Shown here in pieces: positions 25,293-33,366 of a DNA stretch of 64,000 bases. A program made the position numbers and the translations under genes. The notes beneath the pieces are model-generated. The model was not told the DNA's origin. It ran no database searches and saw only the letters and a list, made by a program, of their open reading frames with translations. Every line of letters begins with the position of its first letter. The stretch's first letter is position 1. Source of the DNA: JBMNQH01 sp050944035 (lineage in GTDB: Bacteria; Bacillota; Clostridia; Oscillospirales; Oscillospiraceae); contig JBMNQH010000010.1 in assembly GCA_050944035.1 (NCBI GenBank), positions 25,562 to 89,561 of the forward strand. The letters are read 5' to 3'.

Positions 25293-26787
25293 ATCCGATA
25301 GCCCCCAACTTTCTCCGGATTTCCTCTTCCAATTCATGAGATCTTTCAAACATGCTGGAGAGTTCTCCGGTCAAACGGGTCATCTTTTCCTCAAACGGTT
25401 CACCATCATCTTCCTGTTCTTCAATACCAACATAGCGACCAGGAGTTAATATGTAATCCTGAGCGATGATGTCCTGAAGAGTAGATACTGCACAGAAGCC
25501 CTTCTGATCCTCAAGTGTTCCGTTCTGGAATGCTTCAAATGTATCTGCAAGCAGCTGAATATCTTCATCTGTAAAGTCCCTATGGATCTTGTCGACCATA
25601 TGTCCCATCTTTCGAGCATCGATGAATACAGTCTTACCTTTCTGCTTTTTGTTGCGGCTGATAAACCACAGCGTAACAGGAATGGTAACACTATAGAAAA
25701 GGTTGGTCGGCAGAGCTACGATACCCTCTACCAGATCATCTTCAATAATTCTCTTTCTAATTTCACCTTCACCACCGGACTGGGTAGAAAGCGCACCATT
25801 TGCAAGAACCAAGCCAATTTTTCCGTTCGGTGCTAAATGATGAATCATGTGCTGAATCCATGCATAGTTGGCGTTACTTGCAGGAGGAAGACCGTATTTC
25901 CAACGAACATCCTCTGTCAGTTTCTCCTGTCCCCAAGGATGATAGTTGAACGGCGGATTTGCCATAATAAAATCAGCACGAATGGTCGGGTGGAGATCGT
26001 TCGTAAAGGTATCTGCCTGATGAGATCCAAAGTCTGCATCGATACCGCGAATTGCCATGTTCATCTTTGCCATCTTCCAGGTATCAGGGTTTGCCTCCTG
26101 ACCATATACAGAAATGTTTCCACGATTGCTGGAGTGAGCTTTGATGAACTTTGCACTCTGAACAAACATACCGCCGGATCCGCATGCAGGGTCATATACA
26201 CGGCAGTTAGAGAAAGGCTTCAGAATTGCAACAAGAGTTTTTACAACGCTGGAAGGGGTGTAGAATTCACCACCGCCTTTGCCTTCTTTTTCAGCAAACT
26301 GAGCGATGCAGTATTCATATACACGACCGAGAAGATCCTGGCTTTCTTCAGCATCTCCCATATCCATATTGGTAAAGATATCTACGACATCACCAAGCAC
26401 CTGCTTATCCAGATCAGGGTTAGCGTAGTTATTCGGAAGAACTCCCTTCAAGGATTTGTTCTCAGCCTCAATTGCTCGCATGGCATTATCAATGACTTTT
26501 CCGATTTCCGGAGTATGTGCTGCAGCGGAAATCGTGCTCCAACGTGCCTCTTCCGGTACAAAGAAAATATTATCCATAGTGTATGCATCGCGATCGTCTT
26601 CAAATCCGTCGCCTTCTTCCACCAGCTCCTGATATCTACGTTCAAAGGAAGTGGATACATAACGAAGGAAAATCAAACCGATGATAACCTTACGATATTC
26701 TGCTGCTGGAATGTGCCCCCAAAGTACACAGGCTGCATCCCAAATCTGTTTTTCAAAGCCAATATTTGCTTGCGTCTTTTCAGCCAT
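25282..26787 (-). CDS. hsdM: Type I restriction-modification methyltransferase subunit
   Basis: N6-adenine methyltransferase that protects host DNA and forms the core complex with HsdS. 501 residues: N-terminal helical HsdM domain (IWDAACVLWGHIPAAEYRKV), GEFYTPSSVV, SAM-binding motif I DPACGSGGMF at 199-208 and catalytic NPPF at 277-280. It starts one base after the stop of the XRE remnant's original frame. First intact gene of the defence operon. Confidence 0.95.
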   Translation of the reverse strand: MAEKTQANIGFEKQIWDAACVLWGHIPAAEYRKVIIGLIFLRYVSTSFERRYQELVEEGDGFEDDRDAYTMDNIFFVPEEARWSTISAAAHTPEIGKVIDNAMRAIEAENKSLKGVLPNNYANPDLDKQVLGDVVDIFTNMDMGDAEESQDLLGRVYEYCIAQFAEKEGKGGGEFYTPSSVVKTLVAILKPFSNCRVYDPACGSGGMFVQSAKFIKAHSSNRGNISVYGQEANPDTWKMAKMNMAIRGIDADFGSHQADTFTNDLHPTIRADFIMANPPFNYHPWGQEKLTEDVRWKYGLPPASNANYAWIQHMIHHLAPNGKIGLVLANGALSTQSGGEGEIRKRIIEDDLVEGIVALPTNLFYSVTIPVTLWFISRNKKQKGKTVFIDARKMGHMVDKIHRDFTDEDIQLLADTFEAFQNGTLEDQKGFCAVSTLQDIIAQDYILTPGRYVGIEEQEDDGEPFEEKMTRLTGELSSMFERSHELEEEIRRKLGAIGYEI

Positions 26788-26788
26788 C

Positions 26789-27003
26789 TTACTTATTCTC
26801 TCTTTCAGGTAATATCTCTATGATATCTTCTATTTTGCAGTTTAAAGTTGTACAGATTTTACAAGAATTCCCACATGTACGTCTTCATTTCGTCCAAGCT
26901 TTGCCATAGCGTTGGTACTAATCTTTGCCGCACGCACAAGATCTGTTTTCATCATGTCTCGTTCTTTCAAAATAACCCAAAGTTTATCGTAGCTGACTGC
27001 CAT
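26789..27003 (-). pseudogene. XRE-family helix-turn-helix regulator with one-base frameshift
   Basis: ATG 27003 with GGAGG 7 bases upstream gives MAVSYDKLWVILKERDMMKT and ISTNAMAKLGRNEDVHVG, then a premature stop. Inserting one A in the AAAA run near 26862 restores ICTTLNCKIEDIIEILPER and a TAA just before hsdM, the usual form of small Cro/CI-type regulators in phage and R-M loci. The gene was probably the autoregulator of the defence operon and is now cut to 53 residues, losing the C-terminal part of its domain. A sequencing error cannot be excluded. Confidence 0.8.
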
Positions 27004-27061
27004 ATTCAGTCCTCCCATATTGTCTATCTAACAGTGATTAAGGTTGTCCTAAATTACTATG

Positions 27062-27090
27062 ATTATATCATTTTCTACTGTGTCTTTCAA
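27062..27090 (-). promoter_or_regulatory. Sigma-A promoter of the island defence operon
   Basis: TTGAAA (27090-27085), 17-base spacer, perfect TATAAT (27067-27062), about 58 bases upstream of the XRE remnant. It should drive XRE-hsdM-hsdS-68aa-helicase remnant-hsdR-DUF4011 as one transcript of about 15.4 kb. Confidence 0.85.
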
Positions 27091-27253
27091 CTTGCAATAC
27101 TCAATTTCAAGTGTGGTCTGGACTCCTTTTTTAACACCTTTATACGCTTAGGCAAGGTTTTATATGTCTCGCTCATTTTAAGACGCTCTATGGGAGCATA
27201 TGCTCCATTTTTGACATCGAAAACCTACATTTAATTTGATCATACAGCCCCTC

Positions 27254-27328
27254 AATTTAGTCATTTCCACGCAGAATGACTAAATTTAAAACCGGCCAAC
27301 CGATTCCTTTCAGAACCAGCCGGCCGGT
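27254..27328 (-). terminator. Two tandem hairpins downstream of the excisionase gene
   Basis: First reached on the minus strand: ACCGGCC/GGCCGGT stem (27291-27297 with 27322-27328) followed by TTTT. Then a perfect 12-bp stem AATTTAGTCATT (27254-27265 with 27275-27286). Together they probably end excisionase transcription and insulate the defence promoter. Confidence 0.65.
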
Positions 27329-27394
27329 ATACAATATTTTACCGTTCTTTCTTTAATGCTAATATCATCCATCAGATTAGCACCAAAGTCATCA

Positions 27395-27622
27395 TCAGAT
27401 CACTGTCTGCTGATCCAGCCACTTGCCGAACAACTCCCGCTTGATCATGATCCTCCTGCCGCTGTACAGATACCATTTGGCGCCCTCGTGGTTATTGATG
27501 ATCTCATACATCTTCTTTGCGCCAATGTGGAAGTAAGCAGCTGACTCGTCTACAGTAAGCAAATAGCGCTCATAAAATGGTAATGTCTTGTCTTTCTTTG
27601 CTTGATATGTTGGTCTAGCCAT
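27395..27622 (-). CDS. xis: Excisionase-like DNA-binding protein
   Basis: 75 residues beginning MARPTYQAKKDKTLPFYERY, with a winged-helix core (LLTVDESAAYFHIGAKKMYEIINN) typical of Tn916-family excisionases. ATG 27622 has AGAGGA upstream; a longer in-frame reading adds residues without homology. Such genes normally sit directly before an integrase gene, but none follows here; only terminator hairpins lie downstream. It shows that the region descends from an integrative element that can no longer excise itself. Confidence 0.82.
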   Translation of the reverse strand: MARPTYQAKKDKTLPFYERYLLTVDESAAYFHIGAKKMYEIINNHEGAKWYLYSGRRIMIKRELFGKWLDQQTVI

Positions 27623-27738
27623 ATAACAGATTCCTCTTCTTTCTTCATTTGCCAGAAGTCGGCATTCTACCGCATTTCTCGGCATTCTTGATTTTATTGA
27701 GTTGTCTGTATATGCTGTGCCCTCATTGTTATTTTTTC

Positions 27739-27751
27739 AGGTGGCAGTTAG
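27739..27751 (+). repeat. AGGTGGCAGTTAG, right-end copy of the island repeat
   Basis: Identical 13-mer to 11087-11099 in the same orientation. Together with the outer phosphatase-gene fragments it gives the island ends a mirrored order: outer core then inner repeat at the left, inner repeat then outer core at the right. Confidence 0.55.
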
Positions 27752-27820
27752 ATGCAGATGTCACCATTTTTTCCAGAAGATTGACGCACTTTCCGGTTGT
27801 TTGGCTTTCGGACCCCATGT

Positions 27821-27850
27821 ACCGTGGCAAATAAAAAGTATACGAATCAT
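27821..27850 (-). pseudogene. First ten codons of a low-molecular-weight tyrosine phosphatase
   Basis: Minus-strand ATG at 27850 reads MIRILFICHG and then leaves the family sequence. An AGGAG lies 13 bases upstream. The 14 bases CCGTGGCAAATAAA (27822-27835, plus strand) also occur at 10923-10936 in the phosphatase remnant at the opposite end, in the same orientation. This fits an island inserted into the 5' end of this gene, leaving the original start here. Confidence 0.7.
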
Positions 27851-27984
27851 TTATCGAACCAAACTCCTAAAAGCATGAGTATTTTTACGCATTTCACTGA
27901 AGCACAACAAAGATTTCTCTACTTGTATACTCGTTTCTCTTTATTGTATAAAGACAATGTTTCCGAAGTGCCGCAATTTTTTTA

Positions 27985-28437
27985 TCAAAGTAGCGTCTCT
28001 TCAGGCAACGGGTGTGCTTCAATGATCTTCCGAACCCGATCCATCGTATACAGAGTGGTTTTCAAATCCTCGTCTGAGATACTGTTAACAATCTCATTGT
28101 AACAGTCCACAAGCTGCTGCCTCTGATTGCGCATCAGCTCAACCGCCCGGTTGGTGAGTGCAACATAGGTCCGCTCTTTCTTTTCGTCTGTTTTCCAGAT
28201 CACATATCCTTTGTCTTTTAGACTTCTCACTGCCTTTGAGGCTTCTGTGACGGATATTTTCATACATGTCGCAAGATCGGATAGATATACAGCATTTTCC
28301 AGATTGGAACAAGATGCACAGTGTTGAATATTATATAGGAAAAAATAGTCGGTTCGCTCAATCAAAGCGAAGATCTTTTCGACGCTAATCTGTTTCAGGA
28401 AAAAATCTTCTCCTACGTTATTACGATGCTCCATCAT
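27985..28437 (-). CDS. MarR-family transcriptional regulator (first)
   Basis: 150 residues with a winged helix-turn-helix: LSDLATCMKISVTEASKAVRSLKDKGYV recognition region, then the wing with WKTDEKKERTYVALT and C-terminal dimerisation helices. It follows the citrate synthase gene with a one-base gap and good SD (AGGAG). Likely co-transcribed with citrate synthase; the ligand is unknown. The 130 bases between its end and the island edge hold no gene. Confidence 0.87.
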   Translation of the reverse strand: MMEHRNNVGEDFFLKQISVEKIFALIERTDYFFLYNIQHCASCSNLENAVYLSDLATCMKISVTEASKAVRSLKDKGYVIWKTDEKKERTYVALTNRAVELMRNQRQQLVDCYNEIVNSISDEDLKTTLYTMDRVRKIIEAHPLPEETLL

Positions 28438-28438
28438 C

Positions 28439-29800
28439 TCAACGCTCCTCTCTCGGAATATAGGTCTTTCGCTCTGTCACCAGGCTTTTATACGCTGGGC
28501 GGATGATCTTATCTGCCGTTACCAGTTCTTCAATCCGGTGTGCGCTCCATCCCACAATTCTTGCCGTCGCAAAAAGGGGAGTATACAGCTCTTTGGGAAT
28601 CTCAAGCATATCATAAACAAAGCCGCTGTAAAAGTCTACGTTCGGACTGACACCTTTGAAAATCTTTCTGTCCTGCGCAATCAGCTTAGGAGCAATTTCT
28701 TCAATGCTGTTGTAAAGCGCCATGTCCGCCTCTCGATGTTTCGCGACCGCGAGCTGTTCAACAAACCCCTTGAAAATCCGCTCACGGGGATCGGAGAGGG
28801 AATAGACTGCATGTCCCATCCCGTAGATCAATCCTTTTTTGTCAAACGCTTCTTTCCGCAAGATCTTTCTGAGATACCAGGTAATCTGTTCCTCGTCCCG
28901 ATAATCTGATATATGGTTCCGAATATCGTCCATCATATTCATTACCATCAGGTTGGCACCACCGTGTTTTTTTCCCTTCAGAGAGGACATTGCTGCCGCA
29001 ATAGAAGAATAGGTATCCGCACCGGAAGAAGTTACCACTCTTGTTGTAAACGCAGAATTGTTTCCGCCGCCGTGCTCCATATGGAGCATCAATGCAACAT
29101 CAAGTACTCGTGCTTCCAGTTCTGTATAACACATATTCGGACGGAGCATACGCAGGAAGTTCTCTGCAATAGACAAATTGCGATCTGGACGGTGAATGTA
29201 CATGCTGTCATCGTTATCATAATGGTTATACGCATGATATCCATAAACGGCCATCATCGGGAACGTGCTGATAAGCTGTATACATTGCCGGAGGACGTTT
29301 CCAATCTCCAAATCATCCTTTCGGCTGTCATAAGAAGCCAGTGTCAGGATACTTCGCGTCATGGAGTTCATAATATCCGGACTGGGTGCTTTCATAATCA
29401 CATCCCGTGTAAATTTGGCCGGAAGTTCCATTGACGCAGCAAGGATTTGCTGAAATTCCTCCAATTGATCCGCATCCGGAAGAGCACCGAAGAGCAGGAG
29501 ATAGGCTGCTTCCTCAAAAAGATACCGCTTGCCAATGCCGCCTTCAATCAGCGATTTCACGTCGTATCCGCGATACAGCAGTTCACCGTCACACGGAACC
29601 TGTGTCCCGTCCACGTTCCGAAAGGCCCGAACTTGAGAGATATTGGTAAGTCCTGTCAAAACGCCCTTTCCGTTTTCATCGCGCAGACCCTTCTTCACAT
29701 TGTATTCTGTATATAAGTCTCTGTGGATATAGTCATTTTCCTGGCAGAATTGTTTCTGCTTTTGTACATACTGCTCTATTCTTTCTGTCAATTGTTTCAC
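28439..29800 (-). CDS. gltA: Citrate/2-methylcitrate synthase
   Basis: Condenses oxaloacetate with acetyl-CoA (or propionyl-CoA). 453 residues, type I-like fold: MLHMEHGGGNNSAFTTRV with a catalytic His, YGMGHAVYSLSDPRERI with the second catalytic His, and NVDFYSGF with the catalytic Asp. Citrate versus methylcitrate cannot be decided; no other TCA or methylcitrate genes are nearby. The only reasonable start is GTG at 29800, with GGAG just one base upstream, which is too close for a normal SD, so translation may be weak or regulated. Flanked by two marR genes on the same strand. Confidence 0.9.
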   Translation of the reverse strand: MKQLTERIEQYVQKQKQFCQENDYIHRDLYTEYNVKKGLRDENGKGVLTGLTNISQVRAFRNVDGTQVPCDGELLYRGYDVKSLIEGGIGKRYLFEEAAYLLLFGALPDADQLEEFQQILAASMELPAKFTRDVIMKAPSPDIMNSMTRSILTLASYDSRKDDLEIGNVLRQCIQLISTFPMMAVYGYHAYNHYDNDDSMYIHRPDRNLSIAENFLRMLRPNMCYTELEARVLDVALMLHMEHGGGNNSAFTTRVVTSSGADTYSSIAAAMSSLKGKKHGGANLMVMNMMDDIRNHISDYRDEEQITWYLRKILRKEAFDKKGLIYGMGHAVYSLSDPRERIFKGFVEQLAVAKHREADMALYNSIEEIAPKLIAQDRKIFKGVSPNVDFYSGFVYDMLEIPKELYTPLFATARIVGWSAHRIEELVTADKIIRPAYKSLVTERKTYIPREER

Positions 29801-29838
29801 GCTCCATTCATAAAACAGTTACTACTGTAAAAATATAA

Positions 29839-29894
29839 AAATGTGCTTTCCACCCGATAGATAATTCTAAAGCATCTATCCCGAAAGCACATTT
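29839..29894 (-). terminator. Strong hairpin between marR and citrate synthase
   Basis: Outer 12-bp stem AAATGTGCTTTC (29839-29850 with 29883-29894) and an inner GATAGAT/ATCTATC stem, followed on the minus strand by TTTTTATATTTTT. It lies 5 bases after the upstream marR stop and 38 bases before the citrate synthase start, so it is either a partial terminator/attenuator or requires a promoter within marR. Confidence 0.8.
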
Positions 29895-29898
29895 CTGA

Positions 29899-30336
29899 TT
29901 ATTCCTGCTCCAGTTCCCGGGTGATATTCAAAGATATCTTTTGCAGGACTGCGGTCATACACGAAATTTCATCTTCTGATATATTTTGAAACACGATCCG
30001 CTTACATTCGTCATAAACTCCACGTATCTCCTGAATCACTGTTTCTGCTCTATTCAGCAACTCAATATGGATCACCCTGTGGTCATGCTTATCTGTATGC
30101 AGACAAATCAGCGCTCTGGCTTTCAAATTATCAATCGATTTCGAGACGTGTGCTTTTGAAATATGCTTACAGTTCATAATGTCTGTTGCGGTATCGCCAC
30201 AGTTTGCTTGATACAAAAGCATCAGGATTTCCATCTCCACTGGGCGAAGGTCATATTTTTGATGGAGAAATTCGGATTTTTTCTCTATCAACTTCTTTAA
30301 CTGCACACCAGACATCATCACTTCATTTGTTACCAT
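29899..30336 (-). CDS. MarR-family transcriptional regulator (second)
   Basis: 145 residues with the MarR winged helix: VEMEILMLLYQANCGDTATD, recognition helix KHISKAHVSKSIDNLKARAL, wing HTDKHDHRVIHIELL. I choose ATG 30336 (GGAG 6 bases upstream), not the in-frame TTG four codons earlier. It has its own consensus promoter and is followed by a strong hairpin before citrate synthase. Target and ligand unknown; citrate synthase is the obvious candidate. Confidence 0.87.
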   Translation of the reverse strand: MVTNEVMMSGVQLKKLIEKKSEFLHQKYDLRPVEMEILMLLYQANCGDTATDIMNCKHISKAHVSKSIDNLKARALICLHTDKHDHRVIHIELLNRAETVIQEIRGVYDECKRIVFQNISEDEISCMTAVLQKISLNITRELEQE

Positions 30337-30387
30337 GCTGATCTCCAACAGTCTGCCAATTGTTTACCAACGAACTAATTATAGAAA

Positions 30388-30416
30388 ATTATACATTTAT
30401 TTTTCCTGTCTGTCAA
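30388..30416 (-). promoter_or_regulatory. Consensus sigma-A promoter of the second marR
   Basis: TTGACA (30416-30411), 17-base spacer, TATAAT (30393-30388): a perfect consensus on the minus strand. Such strength in front of a MarR gene suggests autorepression, though no clean palindrome overlaps it. Confidence 0.87.
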
Positions 30417-30654
30417 TGAAAATCTTGTTGTATTTCCAGAAAATGGATTGTTTTACAAATAGAATGCTGATACATATAGTTGCTGGTATAGAACATTCTC
30501 CCGTCAGAGGAGAATTTGTGGGGACAAGAAAGCATCCTGTACAACATTTTCTCTGTTGTTGTGCTTATAGAAACAAGTATAGAATAAAAATGGTATAATT
30601 TTCCTGTTTTTCCTTTCTTAACATCTAAAAAATTGTAGAAATTGCAAAACAGCT

Positions 30655-30683
30655 TTGACAACCTTTCGTTGATATGGTAGCAT
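30655..30683 (+). promoter_or_regulatory. Promoter of glmS with a long leader
   Basis: TTGACA, 17 bases, TAGCAT; the resulting leader would be about 190 nt. A second TATAAT at 30769 with TTGTCA 19 bases before it is a possible additional promoter. A CTTGTC/GACAAG hairpin lies at 30743-30758. From 30417 to 30654 I see no gene. Confidence 0.7.
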
Positions 30684-30880
30684 GAAGAAAAAAGAGAAAA
30701 CCCTTATTTTTTGGTAGATTTTATAAATAATTTCTTGATCTCCTTGTCATCGGACAAGCAGAGGTTATTATAATAGAGAGAACTAGAACTATCCGCTGCC
30801 GGCTACTCACGATTCCGTCCAACATCTATCGTGCAATGTTTGAATGGAGTAGCTGCATATATTGAGGAGGATTATTAATT

Positions 30881-32707
30881 ATGTGTGGTATTGTTGGATA
30901 TACAGGAAATGAACAGGCTGCTCCCGTGTTGCTAGATGGTCTTTCCAAGCTGGAATACCGCGGGTATGATTCTGCCGGTGTTGCCATTAGTTCCGGCAAT
31001 CATATCCAGGTTGCAAAAACGATTGGTCGTCTGGCAGTTTTGTGTGAAAAAACAAACGATGGTGCGGATTTACAGGGTACAGTCGGCATCGGTCATACCC
31101 GATGGGCAACCCACGGACGCCCATCTGATATCAATTCTCATCCGCACGTAAGTGAGAATGGTCGGATTGCAATTGTACATAACGGAATTATCGAAAACTA
31201 TCTGGAGCTGAAGGAAATGCTCATGCATCGTGGCCGCACGTTTGTCTCGGAAACGGATACGGAAGTGGTCGCACAACTGATCGATTTCTATTATGACGGT
31301 GATATTCTGAAGGCCATTGCAGAGGCAACAGGGGAGTTGACTGGCAGCTATGCCATTGGCGTTATGTGTACTGATAATCCGGACACCATTATTGCCGTCA
31401 AGAGTCACGCCCCGCTGATTGTTGCCTATGGTGAGGACAGCAATTATTTTGCATCTGATGTTGTCGCTGTTCTGAAGCACACCAACCGGGTCAGCTATCT
31501 GGATGATGAAGAAATTGCAGTTGTTTCCAAAGATTCTGTCCAATTCTACACCCGTTTCCTGGATAAGGTGGAAAAGGACATTGTTACCATTGACTGGGAT
31601 ATTTCCGCTGCTGACAAGGGTGGCTATGAGCACTATATGTTCAAGGAAATCATGGAGCAACCTGAAGCCATTCGCCGTACCATTACACCGTTTTTGGTTG
31701 ATGGAAAGGCCGATCTTTCTCGTGTGATCGATCGTGAAACCGCCCAAAAGTATAGCCGGATCTTTATCGTAGCTTGCGGATCTTCTTATCATGTCGGTGT
31801 GGTCGCAAAGTATAACACCGAGCAGCTCGCCAGAATTCCTGTCGAAGTAGTTCTGGCCTCCGAATTCCGTTACTGCAATCCTATTGTGGACGAGAGTACG
31901 CTGGTGATCGTCATCAGTCAATCCGGGGAAACGGCAGATACCTTAGAGGCACTGCGGGAAGCCAATGCACTTGGTGCTGACACACTGGCCATTGTTAATG
32001 TAGAAGGCAGTTCGATTGCACAGGCTGCAAAGCATGTTATTTATACCAAAGCGGGACCGGAAATTGCGGTCGCAACTACCAAGGCATACAGCACGCAGTT
32101 GGCTGTTACTGTTCTGTTTTCGCTTTATATGGCAGAGTGCCGCGGAACCATTTCCGAAGAGGAATACAACGAAGTCATTCAGGAACTGGAACGTGTTCCG
32201 GAAAAAATCGAGGCCATTCTGGAGGACAAAGCACACATCCAGTACCTCGCTTATCAGTATTTTAACAACGAGGATCTGTTCTTCATTGGCCGCAATGTGG
32301 ACTATGCGCTGTCTCTGGAGGGGTCTCTGAAGTTGAAGGAAATCTCTTATATTCACTCGGAGGCCTATGCTGCAGGTGAACTCAAACACGGCACCATCTC
32401 TCTCGTAGAGGAGGGAACACTCGTCATCGCCGTGGCGTCCTTCCGCCGGCTGGTGGAAAAGACCATCAGCAACGCCAAGGAGGTGCAGGCACGCGGCGCT
32501 CATGTTCTGGCATTGACAACCGAAAGCGTAAAAGCAGACGTGGAAAAGGTGGCTGACAGTGTCATGACCATTCCGGACACCCATGAATTGTTGTTACCCT
32601 CTCTGGCTGTCGTGCCGCTCCAGCTGTTTGCATACTATATCGCGCTTTACCGCGGTTGTGACATTGACAAACCCCGCAATCTTGCCAAGAGTGTCACTGT
32701 AGAATAA
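30881..32707 (+). CDS. glmS: Glutamine--fructose-6-phosphate aminotransferase (isomerising)
   Basis: Makes glucosamine-6-phosphate from fructose-6-phosphate and Gln, the entry to peptidoglycan amino sugars. 608 residues, normal length. Residue Cys2 (MCGIVGYTGN) is the glutaminase nucleophile, and TRWATHGRPSDINSHPH is the class II glutaminase signature. Two SIS sugar-isomerase domains follow (ACGSSYHVG, ISQSGETADTLEAL, GRNVDYALSLEGSLKLKE), with the C-terminal DKPRNLAKSVTVE tail. Strong SD GAGGAGG. The next-step enzyme glmM lies 2.4 kb downstream, after ruvCAB. Confidence 0.97.
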   Translation: MCGIVGYTGNEQAAPVLLDGLSKLEYRGYDSAGVAISSGNHIQVAKTIGRLAVLCEKTNDGADLQGTVGIGHTRWATHGRPSDINSHPHVSENGRIAIVHNGIIENYLELKEMLMHRGRTFVSETDTEVVAQLIDFYYDGDILKAIAEATGELTGSYAIGVMCTDNPDTIIAVKSHAPLIVAYGEDSNYFASDVVAVLKHTNRVSYLDDEEIAVVSKDSVQFYTRFLDKVEKDIVTIDWDISAADKGGYEHYMFKEIMEQPEAIRRTITPFLVDGKADLSRVIDRETAQKYSRIFIVACGSSYHVGVVAKYNTEQLARIPVEVVLASEFRYCNPIVDESTLVIVISQSGETADTLEALREANALGADTLAIVNVEGSSIAQAAKHVIYTKAGPEIAVATTKAYSTQLAVTVLFSLYMAECRGTISEEEYNEVIQELERVPEKIEAILEDKAHIQYLAYQYFNNEDLFFIGRNVDYALSLEGSLKLKEISYIHSEAYAAGELKHGTISLVEEGTLVIAVASFRRLVEKTISNAKEVQARGAHVLALTTESVKADVEKVADSVMTIPDTHELLLPSLAVVPLQLFAYYIALYRGCDIDKPRNLAKSVTVE

Positions 32708-32724
32708 AAAGAAAAGATACATTG

Positions 32725-32769
32725 CCGCACCCCCGTTCTGCCAAACCGGCGGGATGGGGGTGTGGTTTT
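32725..32769 (+). terminator. glmS terminator
   Basis: Long GC-rich stem CCGCACCCCC (32725-32734) with GGGGGTGTGG (32756-32765), extended inward by GTTCTGCC/GGCGGGAT, followed by TTTT. Confidence 0.85.
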
Positions 32770-32790
32770 GCAAAAAGGAATTGGAATCGG

Positions 32791-32820
32791 TTGCGTTTTA
32801 AGATGTTTTTATGGTAAAAT
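32791..32820 (+). promoter_or_regulatory. Promoter of the ruv operon
   Basis: TTGCGT, 18-base spacer, TAAAAT, with an extended TGG just before the -10 element, about 30 bases before ruvC. Confidence 0.6.
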
Positions 32821-32850
32821 AATAAAATTAGATTACTTTGGAGGAATCCC

Positions 32851-33366
32851 ATGCGTATTTTAGGAATTGACCCCGGAATCGCCACTGTTGGTTTTGGCGT
32901 TGTTGACTCCGACCGGGGGAAGCAAAAGCTCGTCAGTTGTGGTGTGATTACAACACCGCCCGGTATTCCTCTGTCCTCTCGTCTGGATCGCATTGCGCTT
33001 GATCTGGATGAATTGATTGCCACGTTTCATCCGGACGATGTCGCGGTGGAAGAGTTGTTTTTCAATACCAATACCACAACGGGAATTGCGGTTGCGCACG
33101 GACGCGGTGTCATTTTGCTCTCTCTATACCGGGCGGGACTGTACATCTATGAATATACCCCACTTCAGGTAAAACAGGCCGTTGTCGGCTATGGACGGGC
33201 AGAAAAACGTCAGGTGATTGACATGGTCCGCAGAATTCTGAATATGCGAACTGCCCCCAAACCCGATGACGCTGCTGATGCACTTGCGATCGCACTTTGC
33301 CATGCCAGAAGCCATACATCCCGATTGAATATCGAAGGAGGATTTGACCGGTGTTCTACCACATAG
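32851..33366 (+). CDS. ruvC: Holliday junction resolvase RuvC
   Basis: Cleaves Holliday junctions symmetrically after branch migration by RuvAB. 171 residues with the acidic catalytic set: Asp7 (ILGIDPGIATVGFG), Glu in VAVEELFFNTN, and the Asp pair in KPDDAADALAIALCH. SD GGAGG. Overlaps ruvA by 16 bases. Confidence 0.96.
   Translation: MRILGIDPGIATVGFGVVDSDRGKQKLVSCGVITTPPGIPLSSRLDRIALDLDELIATFHPDDVAVEELFFNTNTTTGIAVAHGRGVILLSLYRAGLYIYEYTPLQVKQAVVGYGRAEKRQVIDMVRRILNMRTAPKPDDAADALAIALCHARSHTSRLNIEGGFDRCSTT

Noticed and set aside
25837..26823. 328-codon plus-strand ORF opposite hsdM
   Set aside because: Shadow of hsdM; the opposite strand encodes a protein with complete methyltransferase motifs.
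30700..30880. glmS ribozyme upstream of glmS
   Set aside because: The conserved ribozyme core (AGCGCCAGAACU-type) is not present.
31070..31921. 283-codon minus-strand ORF opposite glmS
   Set aside because: Antisense shadow of the well-defined glmS frame.
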